A DNA stretch of 64,000 nucleotides from Apibacter raozihei (GTDB lineage: Bacteria; Bacteroidota; Bacteroidia; Flavobacteriales; Weeksellaceae). The notes below the pieces were generated by a model that made no database searches, had not been told where the DNA came from, and saw only the letters and a program-made list of their open reading frames with translations. The number at the start of each line of letters is the position of its first letter. The stretch's first letter is position 1. Location: NCBI RefSeq assembly GCF_004014855.1, contig NZ_CP034930.1, positions 682,001-746,000 on the forward strand, given 5' to 3'. Positions 25,974 through 33,888 of the stretch are shown here, piece by piece. Both the position numbers and the translations under genes were made by a program.

Positions 25974-26218
25974 TTATTTATTATATTCTTTTTTGGTGGA
26001 ACCGGATCATAGCCACAACCTCCCCATGGATGACATCGAAAAATTCTTTTTCCTCCCAACCATAAACCTTTTATTAGTCCATGCGTTTTAAGTGCTTCCA
26101 ACATGTAGCTAGAGCATGTAGGCGTATATCGGCAATTTTTACCCAGCCATGGAGAAATAGCTAACTGATAAAATCGTATCAGCAGTATAAAGGGAAATAT
26201 AGCTATTTTCTTTACCAT
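25970..26218 (-). CDS. yidD: Membrane protein insertion efficiency factor YidD
   Basis: An 82-residue protein with the family core [46 protein letters not shown], including the conserved Cys pairs. It binds the membrane peripherally through its N-terminal helix and assists the YidC insertase. In other phyla it is placed beside rnpA and yidC; here it lies with lgt and overlaps it by 4 bp. Confidence 0.95.
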   Translation of the reverse strand: MVKKIAIFPFILLIRFYQLAISPWLGKNCRYTPTCSSYMLEALKTHGLIKGLWLGGKRIFRCHPWGGCGYDPVPPKKNIINK

Positions 26219-26351
26219 ACATTATTTAGCTTACAAATATACAGTTTTCTCTACGATGCCATAATGAGTTAATAAATTTTTAACAGAATAAAGATTTGAC
26301 CAATTAAGAAAATCATATTAAAGGATTTAAATACTAAATGACAAATATCAG

Positions 26352-26379
26352 TTGGTATATGTTATATTTTGTATTTTTG
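26352..26379 (+). promoter_or_regulatory. Promoter of the U32 operon (TTG, 17 bp, TATTTTTG)
   Basis: TTG at 26352-26354 and TATTTTTG at 26372-26379 are exactly 17 bp apart, the best match to the Bacteroidetes promoter consensus in the window. The start codon of the U32 gene at 26395 is 15 bp further on, so the leader is very short. Confidence 0.7.
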
Positions 26380-26394
26380 CGCCAAATTTGAAGA

Positions 26395-27648
26395 ATGACA
26401 AAAAGCGGAAAAATTGAGCTAATGGCTCCTGCGGGTAATTTCGAATCTATGCAAGCTGCTTTGGATAATGGTGCTGATTCAATATATTTTGGAGTAGAGC
26501 AATTAAATATGAGAGCCCGCTCATCGGTTAACTTTACTCTTGACGATCTGGAAGAAGTATCTAAACGCTGCCAGGCCAAAGGCGTAAGAACTTATCTTAC
26601 CCTCAATACCATTATATATGATCATGATTTATCTATCATAAAAACTGTTTTAGACAGAGCAAAATCAGCAGGAATAACAGCTGTTATAGCGATGGATCAG
26701 GCTGTTATAGCTTATGCCCGACAAATTGATATGGAAGTTCATATATCAACTCAAATTAACATTACTAATATTGAAACTGTAAAATTTTATTCCCTTTTTG
26801 CAGACACTATGGTATTAAGTAGAGAATTAAGCTTGAGCCAGGTAAAAAAAATAACTTCACAGATTGAGAAAGAACAAATTAAAGGTCCTTCGGGAAATTT
26901 AATTGAAATAGAAATATTCGGGCACGGAGCCTTATGTATGGCAGTATCCGGCAAATGTTATTTAAGCCTGCATTCACATAATTCTTCTGCAAACCGAGGA
27001 GCTTGCAAACAAAACTGTAGAAAAAAATATACTGTTATTGATCAGGAATCTGGTTTTGAAATTGAGATAGACAATGAATATATGATGTCTCCAAAAGATT
27101 TATGCACACTCGACTTTCTTGATCAGGTCGTAGATTCCGGTATTAAAGTTCTTAAAATTGAAGGACGTGGAAGAGCTCCTGAATATGTTGCTGAAGTAAC
27201 CCGTTGTTATCGTGAAGCAATAAACTCTGTTGCAGACAACACTTTTACCAAAGATAAAATCAATGTTTGGATGAAAAGGCTTGAAACAGTATATAACAGA
27301 GGATTCTGGAGCGGATATTATCTGGGGCAGAAACTTGGAGAATGGTCTGACAATCCAGGTTCTAATGCAACACAAAAAAAAGTGTATGTTGGAAAAGGGA
27401 GACATTATTATCCAAAAACACAAATTGGTGAATTTGAAATAGAGGCTTACGGCTTGGCTATAGGAGATAAAATCTTGATTCAAGGCCCTACCACGGGATC
27501 TCAGGAAGCAGAAGTAGCTTCCATGATGGTTGATGATTTACCGGCTCAGGAAGCTAAGAAAGGAGATATTCTTACCCTTCCTATAGGTTTTAAAGTACGC
27601 CCATCAGATAAATTATACAAGGTTGTTAAAACAGAATATTCAAATTAA
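26395..27648 (+). CDS. U32 family peptidase-like RNA hydroxylation protein (TrhP-like)
   Basis: A 417-residue protein of peptidase family U32. N-terminal ELMAPAGNFESMQAALDNGADSIYFG and the four-Cys block CMAVSGKCYLSLHSHNSSANRGACKQNC (near residues 182-209) match YegQ/TrhP. E. coli TrhP makes 5-hydroxyuridine at tRNA position 34 and needs the Fe-S cluster and prephenate pathway. Length is close to TrhP (453) and shorter than RlhA. It is translationally coupled to a ferredoxin gene: its stop TAA and the next ATG share one base. True protease function in this family is doubtful. Confidence 0.9.
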   Translation: MTKSGKIELMAPAGNFESMQAALDNGADSIYFGVEQLNMRARSSVNFTLDDLEEVSKRCQAKGVRTYLTLNTIIYDHDLSIIKTVLDRAKSAGITAVIAMDQAVIAYARQIDMEVHISTQINITNIETVKFYSLFADTMVLSRELSLSQVKKITSQIEKEQIKGPSGNLIEIEIFGHGALCMAVSGKCYLSLHSHNSSANRGACKQNCRKKYTVIDQESGFEIEIDNEYMMSPKDLCTLDFLDQVVDSGIKVLKIEGRGRAPEYVAEVTRCYREAINSVADNTFTKDKINVWMKRLETVYNRGFWSGYYLGQKLGEWSDNPGSNATQKKVYVGKGRHYYPKTQIGEFEIEAYGLAIGDKILIQGPTTGSQEAEVASMMVDDLPAQEAKKGDILTLPIGFKVRPSDKLYKVVKTEYSN

Positions 27649-27878
27649 TGGTTATCATTACTCTTCAAAGAGATAAATGTATTGGATGCAATTATTGCGC
27701 AGAATTTGATCCCGAACACTTCCGCATGTCCAAAAAAGATGGAAAATCGGTACTTTTACGCTCACAGGAGAAAAAAGGTTTTTTTACTATTAAAAATCCT
27801 GACGATTCTATTTTTGATTCTTCTGATAAAGCGGCTAAAGCATGCCCTGTAAAAATAATTTCCGTAAAAAAAATCTAG
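27648..27878 (+). CDS. Small [4Fe-4S] ferredoxin
   Basis: A 76-residue ferredoxin with Cys11, Cys14 and Cys17 (KCIGCNYC) and Cys66 (ACPVK), the set needed to ligate one [4Fe-4S] cluster; there is no second cluster motif. It starts on the last base of the U32 stop codon and its TAG stop is directly followed by the ATG of the next gene, so three genes are translationally linked. A role as electron donor to the U32 protein is suggested by this arrangement only. Confidence 0.88.
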   Translation: MVIITLQRDKCIGCNYCAEFDPEHFRMSKKDGKSVLLRSQEKKGFFTIKNPDDSIFDSSDKAAKACPVKIISVKKI

Positions 27879-28448
27879 ATGACCAAATTACAGGCCCGGA
27901 ACTACTTTACAAATCTTAGAAAAAAAATATCTGAAGATGAAATTAATGAAAAATCAGAAAAAATATTTAATCAATGGCTCGTTTCAGGATTGAATTATTT
28001 TCAAAGTTTTCATATTTTTCTTTCGATCATTGAAAAAAAAGAAATTAATACTTCTTTTTTTGTACAATACTTATGGCTAAATAACAAAAATGTATACTGT
28101 TCTAAAACTAAAAAAAATCAATTAGAACATTTTAAACTCACTTCTGACACTTCGTTGAAAATAAGTAAATGGGGTATTCCTGAACCTTATAATGAAAACC
28201 CTATAAATCTTAATACGATAGATTGTGTTTTTGTACCTCTATTAGCTTACGATACTTCTGGAAATCGAATTGGTTATGGAAAAGGATATTACGATAAATT
28301 CCTATCATCGCATCCGAATGCAACAAAAATAGGATTATCATTTTTCAATCCAGTAAGCAAGATTGAAGATTTAGAAGTTACTGATATACCTTTAGATTAT
28401 ATTATCACTCCGGAATTTTACTCTGCTTTTCCTATTGAAGAAAAATAA
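27879..28448 (+). CDS. 5-formyltetrahydrofolate cyclo-ligase
   Basis: A 189-residue enzyme (5-FCL, MTHFS, YgfA family) converting 5-formyl-THF to 5,10-methenyl-THF with ATP. Motifs include the late VFVPLLAYDTSGNRIGYGKGYYDKFLS block (about 126-152) with the conserved G-x-G-x-GYYD. The start abuts the ferredoxin stop. The last 31 bp overlap, in antisense, the end of the minus-strand lipoprotein gene at 28418. The gene is intact; N-terminal basic LRKK is as expected. Confidence 0.93.
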   Translation: MTKLQARNYFTNLRKKISEDEINEKSEKIFNQWLVSGLNYFQSFHIFLSIIEKKEINTSFFVQYLWLNNKNVYCSKTKKNQLEHFKLTSDTSLKISKWGIPEPYNENPINLNTIDCVFVPLLAYDTSGNRIGYGKGYYDKFLSSHPNATKIGLSFFNPVSKIEDLEVTDIPLDYIITPEFYSAFPIEEK

Positions 28449-28981
28449 AATTTAAATTCTGCCTTAAATTTTTCAGGATTTTTTTTCAAAATATAATCTG
28501 CTTGCTGTTCCTGTGTTGAAAAATATTTTTTATTTCTATCGTAATAATGGGCTTTAAATTGAACTTTTCCAATAGAATCGTTGAGAATAGCAGTATCTGA
28601 AAGCATTTGTTTATTTAGCTCAACTTTGACATATTTAACTTTAAGGGAATCTAGCGTATTTACAATTTGAGCAACATAAAGTGTATCACCTTTAGGAAAG
28701 TACCCTTGTAGCTGTGAAAGAAGGAGTGTATCAATATCTTTATTAGATTTATTTTCAGCTGCAAGAATTGCTAAGTCATAGACTTCCTGTAATTTTTGCT
28801 CGGTTATGTGAGCAATTACCTGGGTAGAATCCATTTTTCCGGACGTATAATAATTCTCATTTTTATATCCTTTTATTTTATCCGGATCTTTTTCTCCTTC
28901 GTAATACTTCCCTTTATTGCAAGCCATAAAAAAAAGTACGAGCATAACGCTAATACACTGAATAATATATTTAATTTTCAT
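28418..28981 (-). CDS. Lipoprotein of unknown function
   Basis: A 187-residue lipoprotein: signal peptide with lipobox FMAC gives Cys21, followed by an acidic/Lys-rich linker. The mature part is helical and charged, with no recognised domain; the C-terminal FKAEFKFYFSSIGKAE closes it. It overlaps the preceding gene of the same strand by 11 bp and, in antisense, the end of the cyclo-ligase gene by 31 bp. Probably cotranscribed with the 364-residue membrane protein upstream. Confidence 0.65.
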   Translation of the reverse strand: MKIKYIIQCISVMLVLFFMACNKGKYYEGEKDPDKIKGYKNENYYTSGKMDSTQVIAHITEQKLQEVYDLAILAAENKSNKDIDTLLLSQLQGYFPKGDTLYVAQIVNTLDSLKVKYVKVELNKQMLSDTAILNDSIGKVQFKAHYYDRNKKYFSTQEQQADYILKKNPEKFKAEFKFYFSSIGKAE

Positions 28982-30065
28982 TTTTCTGGATTTTAAACTT
29001 AATTAAATTGATTTTATTTTTATTATTGACCTGACTGGTAATTAATACATAATTTTTAAGAGAAGTAGTAGGAGTTGTCATAAAATCAATATACTTTTTT
29101 TTGTCTAATACTTCAACTCCGAATAATTCACTATCATATACTTGGTATATTAAAGCATCATCAGATATTAACTTATTCAATTCTTCTTTTCTTTGTTTGA
29201 TTAATTGCGCTTTCTGTTTTTCGTCCGTACTATTTACAGCGGTTGAATAATAATAGAGCATGATAGCATAATCATCGGGTCTCAATTTAAAATTCTTATG
29301 ATTATCTTCTCCTTTTTCTCTGATTTCTTTTAAACCTACTACAAAAGTTTCTTTTTTATACATTGGTGAACTTACAATCATCTTTAGTGTATCTGACGAT
29401 GACCGATAGGAGAAGCATCCATTATTAATAGTATAAAACTCAGGTGATACCCCCTGTTTCTGAATAACTATCTCCAATCGAGACTTTATCAGGGAGCCTC
29501 TATCTGTATCATAAAAACAAAAATCGTAGGTATTTTTATTTTCAAAATATTTAGCTATTCCAAAAATTAAACCTAAAATCAAAATTGCTGATAAAACAAT
29601 CAAACTTATCTTTTTATAATTTGATTTTCTAACTGCCGGCAACTTTGATTTATTTGTATCTTCGAAAGGTTTGTTATAATCGATAGATACTGATTCTTCC
29701 GAGTTTGGATTAATATCGACCTCTTTTTCTTCAGATCCTCCCCCAATGACATCATTGTTTAGAGCTATATACGGGTGATGATTTTCTGTAAATTCTGCCC
29801 AACCTCTTCTATAACCACAGTACTGAGACAAAAGATTAAGCATATCAATTCTTGGAAGTTTTTCAAAAGAAGATTTGAAATAGGTATAAAACCATTTCTC
29901 ACTTACATTTCCTCGAACTTTCTGACGAAGATGTTCCTGAAAATATATAATATCTAAACCTTTCCACTTAGAAATATCAGGATTTGAGGAAGGGAAGTCC
30001 TGTAAAAAAGTCTCCGTAACCTCCTTTTTAAGCTGTTTAAACAGTATTTCTTCCTGATCTGTCAT
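28971..30065 (-). CDS. Single-span membrane protein with conserved N-terminal domain, unknown function
   Basis: A 364-residue protein without signal peptide. The N-terminal 100 residues hold a segment (WKGLDIIYFQEHLRQKV, SEKWFYTYFKSS, LPRIDMLNLLSQYCGYR) that I recognise as recurring in uncharacterised Bacteroidota proteins, predicted cytosolic. One transmembrane helix lies at about 152-170, then a periplasmic part of about 190 residues with beta-rich sequence and two Cys near 183-217. The layout resembles a cytosolic sensor coupled to a periplasmic domain. No named family. It overlaps the lipoprotein gene by 11 bp. Confidence 0.65.
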   Translation of the reverse strand: MTDQEEILFKQLKKEVTETFLQDFPSSNPDISKWKGLDIIYFQEHLRQKVRGNVSEKWFYTYFKSSFEKLPRIDMLNLLSQYCGYRRGWAEFTENHHPYIALNNDVIGGGSEEKEVDINPNSEESVSIDYNKPFEDTNKSKLPAVRKSNYKKISLIVLSAILILGLIFGIAKYFENKNTYDFCFYDTDRGSLIKSRLEIVIQKQGVSPEFYTINNGCFSYRSSSDTLKMIVSSPMYKKETFVVGLKEIREKGEDNHKNFKLRPDDYAIMLYYYSTAVNSTDEKQKAQLIKQRKEELNKLISDDALIYQVYDSELFGVEVLDKKKYIDFMTTPTTSLKNYVLITSQVNNKNKINLIKFKIQKNEN

Positions 30066-30178
30066 TTGTAAATTAATTATAACCCACTGAATACCAGTAT
30101 ATATTTTTTGTAAAATAACTTTTCTTGATTTACAAGAGTGTTACAACACAATAAATGTTTTAACCGGATTATCTCTTC

Positions 30179-30186
30179 TATATTTG
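30179..30186 (+). promoter_or_regulatory. -7 box (TATATTTG) of the first twin lipoprotein gene
   Basis: TATATTTGC at 30179-30186 matches TAnnTTTG and lies 42 bp before the start at 30229. Confidence 0.5.
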
Positions 30187-30228
30187 CAGTGTAAACTTAT
30201 AACAAAAATATTAAAAATTAAAAAACAC

Positions 30229-30474
30229 ATGAAAAAAACAATTTTAAACATCGCTGCTATCGTTGCTATAGCTACTACTTCTTTCATCGCTTGTGACAAA
30301 AAAGCTACAGATGCTGCTCCTGCTGCTGATTCAACTGCTGTTGCTGGTGATTCTGCTGCTGCTCCTGCTGAAGTTGCTCCTGCTGCTGACTCAACTGCTG
30401 TTAAAGCTGATTCTGCACACGCTGATGCTGCTAAAGCTGAAGCTGCTCCTGCAAAAGCTGAAGAAACTAAATAA
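30229..30474 (+). CDS. Small Ala/Asp/Pro-rich lipoprotein (twin 1)
   Basis: An 81-residue lipoprotein. I start at 30229 (MKKTILNIAAIVAIATTSFIAC), which gives a proper type II signal peptide with acylated Cys22; an upstream ATG at 30184 would add a non-signal extension and overlaps the promoter box. The mature protein is low-complexity, with APAADSTAV occurring twice, and is rich in Ala, Asp, Pro and Lys. Its signal peptide is nearly identical to that of the next gene, so they are paralogues. Abundance and outer-membrane location are likely but inferred. Confidence 0.75.
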   Translation: MKKTILNIAAIVAIATTSFIACDKKATDAAPAADSTAVAGDSAAAPAEVAPAADSTAVKADSAHADAAKAEAAPAKAEETK

Positions 30475-30504
30475 TTATTGTTTAAAGTTAAACAAAATTT
30501 ACTT

Positions 30505-30532
30505 AAAGGTTACACCTCAGAGTGTAACCTTT
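30505..30532 (+). terminator. Terminator after the first twin lipoprotein gene
   Basis: An 11-bp perfect stem AAAGGTTACAC/GTGTAACCTTT with 6-nt loop CTCAGA lies 30 bp after the stop. It separates the twin genes into two transcripts. Confidence 0.75.
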
Positions 30533-30755
30533 AATTCTAACTCACTACTGAACTACCTAATTTAACTCCTTATTTCAAAGTGTAAAATTGTTATAATAAG
30601 CACTTCAACGAAACTAACTTTATTGTAAAACTCATCCATAGTCTTATACTATTTTAGACATTCATTATTTTTATATAAAAATGATGATTATTCTAGTACT
30701 TATATTGAAATTAATTTAAACAAACATAAAAATATTAATTTAAAAATTTATAATT

Positions 30756-31139
30756 ATGAAAAAAACTATTTTAAACATCGCCGCTATCGCTGTTATCGCT
30801 ACAACATCTTTCATCGCTTGTGACAAAAAAAATGCTACAGATGCTTCAGCTCAAGCTGATTCTGCTACAACAGCCATCGACTCAACTGCTGGTGCTGCTG
30901 ATCAAAAAATCGGAACTGCTTCTGATTCAGCTGAATCTAAAATAAAAAGCACTACAAATGAAGCTGTTAGCGATTTAAAAGAAACTGCAGGTGAAGTTAA
31001 AGAAACTGCAAAAGAAGCTGCTCATGAAATTAAAGAAGGAAGCAAAGAAGCTGCAACTAATATTAAAGATGCTGCAAAAGGTGCTGCTAATGAAGTAAAA
31101 GAAGCTGCAAAAGGAGCTAAAGACGCTTTAAAAAAATAA
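30756..31139 (+). CDS. Small lipoprotein with 11-residue amphipathic repeats (twin 2)
   Basis: A 127-residue lipoprotein with lipobox Cys22 and a signal peptide nearly identical to that of twin 1. Residues 23-65 are Ala/Asp/Ser-rich. Residues 78-121 form four consecutive 11-residue units of pattern A-x-x-(V/I)-K-(E/D)-x-x-K-(E/G)-A (AGEVKETAKEA, AHEIKEGSKEA, ATNIKDAAKGA, ANEVKEAAKGA). Such 11-mers form long amphipathic helices, as in group 3 LEA and YtxH/CsbD-like stress proteins. A terminator follows. A protective or membrane-surface role is inference. Confidence 0.8.
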   Translation: MKKTILNIAAIAVIATTSFIACDKKNATDASAQADSATTAIDSTAGAADQKIGTASDSAESKIKSTTNEAVSDLKETAGEVKETAKEAAHEIKEGSKEAATNIKDAAKGAANEVKEAAKGAKDALKK

Positions 31140-31165
31140 GTAGGTTACCTAACATTAACTGAATT

Positions 31166-31208
31166 AAAATAAAAAGAGGAAGTACTTAATACTTCCTCTT
31201 TTTATTTT
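31166..31208. terminator. Bidirectional terminator between twin 2 and the SPFH gene
   Basis: An 18-bp perfect inverted repeat (31166-31183 with 31191-31208, core AGAGGAAGT), 7-nt loop, with A/T-rich ends, lies between two convergent genes and can serve both. Confidence 0.88.
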
Positions 31209-31232
31209 TACTATAATTTATTATTACCAAGA

Positions 31233-32162
31233 CTATTTAGCCTCGTTTGATTGTTCTCCTACATGCTGAGAAGCTGCAAAAGAAGTAATCATATTAGTTA
31301 ACATATCACTTGCAGCACTCGGATTATTCGGCAATAATATAAGATTTGAACGAGAACTGGCTCCTATAGAATTAAGAGTATCGTAATGTTGTGTAACTAC
31401 AATAAGAGAAGACGCTTCCTGTGAATTTATATTTACTCCATTTAAAACCTTAACGGATTCTTCCAGTCCTCTGGCAATTTCTCTTCTCTGATCAGCAATA
31501 CCTTTACCTTGTAACTGTTTACTCTCAGCTTCTGCTCTGGCCTTAGCCACTATTTTTATACGCTCTGCTTCTGCTTCATATTCAGCTGCAATTTTTTCTC
31601 TTTCCGCTGAATTAATACGATTCATTGCTTGTTTAACCTGTTCATCAGGATCTATATCTGTCACCAAAGCTTTTATTATGCTGTAGCCGTAACTCTGCAT
31701 AGCTTCCTGAATCTCACTTTTAACGGCAATTGCTATATCATCTTTTCTTTCAAAAACATCATCTAAACGCAATTTGGGAACTTCAGCACGTACTACATCA
31801 AAGACATATGAAGTTATTTGAGCATAAGGATTTTGTAGTTTATAAAAAGCATCATAAACCGCCGTTTGCACTACCTGATACTGAACTGAAACTTTAAGTT
31901 TAACAAATACATCATCTTTAGTTTTAGTTTCTATCATCACATCCAATTGCTGTATTTTAAGGTTTACCTTTCCAGATATACTATCTATAATCGGTATTTT
32001 AAAATTAAAACCCGCCTGTCGAATTGAATGAAATTTACCAAATCGTTCAACGACAGCAGTAGTCTGCTGTTTCACAATAAAAAAAGCTCCTAATATTGTG
32101 AATATAAAAATTAAGAAAAATAATACTAGTACAATTGAAACTAATCCCCCAAAGATTTCCAT
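31233..32162 (-). CDS. SPFH/stomatin family protein
   Basis: A 309-residue membrane-anchored protein with one N-terminal hydrophobic helix (about 8-30), an SPFH/PHB domain (about 30-190; RFGKFHSIRQAGFNFKIPIID at its start) and a long Ala/Glu-rich coiled coil (about 190-245), then a hydrophobic C terminus. It resembles slipin/YbbK(QmcA)-type proteins that organise membrane microdomains. The usual NfeD partner gene is not adjacent; it instead follows prfB by 26 bp on the same strand. Confidence 0.9.
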   Translation of the reverse strand: MEIFGGLVSIVLVLFFLIFIFTILGAFFIVKQQTTAVVERFGKFHSIRQAGFNFKIPIIDSISGKVNLKIQQLDVMIETKTKDDVFVKLKVSVQYQVVQTAVYDAFYKLQNPYAQITSYVFDVVRAEVPKLRLDDVFERKDDIAIAVKSEIQEAMQSYGYSIIKALVTDIDPDEQVKQAMNRINSAEREKIAAEYEAEAERIKIVAKARAEAESKQLQGKGIADQRREIARGLEESVKVLNGVNINSQEASSLIVVTQHYDTLNSIGASSRSNLILLPNNPSAASDMLTNMITSFAASQHVGEQSNEAK

Positions 32163-32188
32163 AAGCTATTTATTTATATTAATATTTT

Positions 32189-33310
32189 TTATTCTGTTAC
32201 TTTTTGCCCCATCAACATTAAATAGGATTTTAAAAATTCATCTATATTACCATTCATTACTGAATCTACATCTGAGGTTTCTGCCCCTGTACGTACATCT
32301 TTAACTAAACGGTACGGTTGCATCACATAGTTTCTGATCTGGCTTCCCCACTCAATCTTCATTTTTCCAGCCTCAATCTCATCTCTTTTAGCATTTCTCT
32401 TTTCCAACTCTATTTCAAACAAACGAGATTTAAGTAATTGCATGGCCTTTTCTTTATTTTGTAACTGTGATCTACTTTCTGTATTCTCAATTATAATCTC
32501 TCTATCCTCTCCTGTTATTTCATCTTTATATTTATATCGTAAACGCACTCCCGTCTCTACTTTATTAACATTTTGACCTCCGGCACCACTAGATCGGAAA
32601 GTATCCCAAGATATATCAGATTGGTTAATTTGTATATCAATTGAATCATCTACTAATGGATAAACATAAACTGAGGCAAAAGATGTGTGTCTTTTTGCAT
32701 TTGAATCAAAAGGTGAAATACGCACCAATCTGTGAACTCCATTTTCACCTTTCAAATATCCGAAAGCATAATCTCCATCAATTTCCAGAGTCACTGTTTT
32801 GATTCCTGCAACATCTCCTTCCTGATAATTGAGCTCCCTTACTTTAAATTTATGTTTATCTGCCCACATAATATACATACGCATTAACATACTTGCCCAA
32901 TCGCAACTCTCAGTTCCTCCGGCGCCCGCAGTTATTTGCAAGACTCCGCTTAAATCATCTCCTTCAGCTGAAAGCATATTTTTAAATTCCACATCTTCTA
33001 AAAGCTTACTTACTGCCTGATATTGACTTTCAACTTCTTCTTCTTCAACATCACCGGATTTGTAAAAATCAAATAAAACGGTTAAATCTTCATATTTTGT
33101 TTTAATATCCTGATATTCTTCCACCCATTTTTTCTTTCCTCTAAGTTGTTTTAAAATAACTTCAGCCTGCTTGGGATCATTCCAAAAAGCAGGGTCGGCA
33201 GACTTTTCTTCTTCATTTTGAATTTCAACAAGTTTCTTTTCTATTTCCAGATATTCATATAAATCATTTAGCCTGGATTGAATTTCTTTTAAATTTTCCT
33301 GAGTAATCAT
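32189..33310 (-). CDS. prfB: Peptide chain release factor 2, without programmed frameshift
   Basis: RF2 of 373 residues, which reads UGA and UAA. The peptide anticodon SPF is in VRISPFDSN and the catalytic GGQ in RSSGAGGQNVNKVETGVR. I start at 33310 (MITQENLKEIQSRL); the frame is open further upstream to an ATG at 33373, but the added residues have no family match. The region equivalent to the E. coli programmed frameshift (YLEIEKKLVEI) runs through in a single frame, so no autoregulatory frameshift exists here. It precedes the SPFH gene by 26 bp. Confidence 0.95.
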   Translation of the reverse strand: MITQENLKEIQSRLNDLYEYLEIEKKLVEIQNEEEKSADPAFWNDPKQAEVILKQLRGKKKWVEEYQDIKTKYEDLTVLFDFYKSGDVEEEEVESQYQAVSKLLEDVEFKNMLSAEGDDLSGVLQITAGAGGTESCDWASMLMRMYIMWADKHKFKVRELNYQEGDVAGIKTVTLEIDGDYAFGYLKGENGVHRLVRISPFDSNAKRHTSFASVYVYPLVDDSIDIQINQSDISWDTFRSSGAGGQNVNKVETGVRLRYKYKDEITGEDREIIIENTESRSQLQNKEKAMQLLKSRLFEIELEKRNAKRDEIEAGKMKIEWGSQIRNYVMQPYRLVKDVRTGAETSDVDSVMNGNIDEFLKSYLMLMGQKVTE

Positions 33311-33514
33311 ATTATTGCAAAAATACAATGTAAAATACAAAAAAATACTATACTCGTAACTATCCGGATGCATATTTTTTATACAATAGTATTAAATTCA
33401 TCTTTATTATAGTCAGAGTATTATATCTTGTTATATTTTAAGTAAAAACTCCGGATATTAATTTGATCATAAATTACTAAATATTTGCCTGTGTAAAATA
33501 AATAACCAATTTTG

Positions 33515-33522
33515 TAACTTTG
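33515..33522 (+). promoter_or_regulatory. -7 box (TAACTTTG) of the arsC-like gene
   Basis: TAACTTTG matches TAnnTTTG and overlaps the TTG at 33520 that would be the most upstream start of the ArsC frame; this makes the ATG at 33538 the better start. Confidence 0.55.
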
Positions 33523-33537
33523 GATCAAAATATGTTT

Positions 33538-33879
33538 ATGATTACTATATACCATAATCCCAGATGCAGTAAAAGCAGGGAGGCTTTGGATTTTTTAAGT
33601 GAAAAGTTTAAAGAGATTCACATAATTAATTATATGCAAACCGGAATAAATGTTGACACATTAAAAGAACTGGTGAATTTACTACAAATTCAACCGATGG
33701 CTTTAGTTAGAACAAACGAATCTCTGTGGAATGAACAGTTTAAAGACATGCATTTAGAGGAAATTGAACTTTTGGAAATTTTATCAAAGAACCCACAATT
33801 AATTCAACGACCTGTTATTATCAATGGTAATAAAGCTGTCATCGGAAGGCCTAAAGAAAATATAAATCAAATATTATAA
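33538..33879 (+). CDS. ArsC family protein (Spx/arsenate reductase fold)
   Basis: A 113-residue thioredoxin-fold protein starting MITIYHNPRCSKSREAL, with the single catalytic Cys in NPRCSKSR and RPVIINGNKAVIGRP near the end, as in glutaredoxin-coupled arsenate reductases. I chose ATG 33538 over the TTG at 33520 since the latter lies inside a promoter box. The family also includes stress regulators; arsenate reduction is the default but other roles are common for isolated copies, and no ars operon is nearby. It precedes mscS by 9 bp. Confidence 0.88.
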   Translation: MITIYHNPRCSKSREALDFLSEKFKEIHIINYMQTGINVDTLKELVNLLQIQPMALVRTNESLWNEQFKDMHLEEIELLEILSKNPQLIQRPVIINGNKAVIGRPKENINQIL

Positions 33880-33888
33880 TTGTATTAA

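Noticed and set aside
30293-30565. A Leu-rich frame overlapping the first twin lipoprotein gene
   Set aside because: It is the shifted reading of the GCTGCT-type repeats of the real gene, which has a signal peptide and promoter; the Leu runs have no independent support.
33311-33373. Longer N terminus of RF2
   Set aside because: The 21 extra residues are Phe/Tyr-rich and match nothing in the family; RF2 proteins begin near MITQENLKEIQ.
33520-33537. TTG start giving a longer ArsC-like protein
   Set aside because: The TTG lies within a TAACTTTG promoter box, so the mRNA would begin after it; the family match starts at the ATG at 33538.
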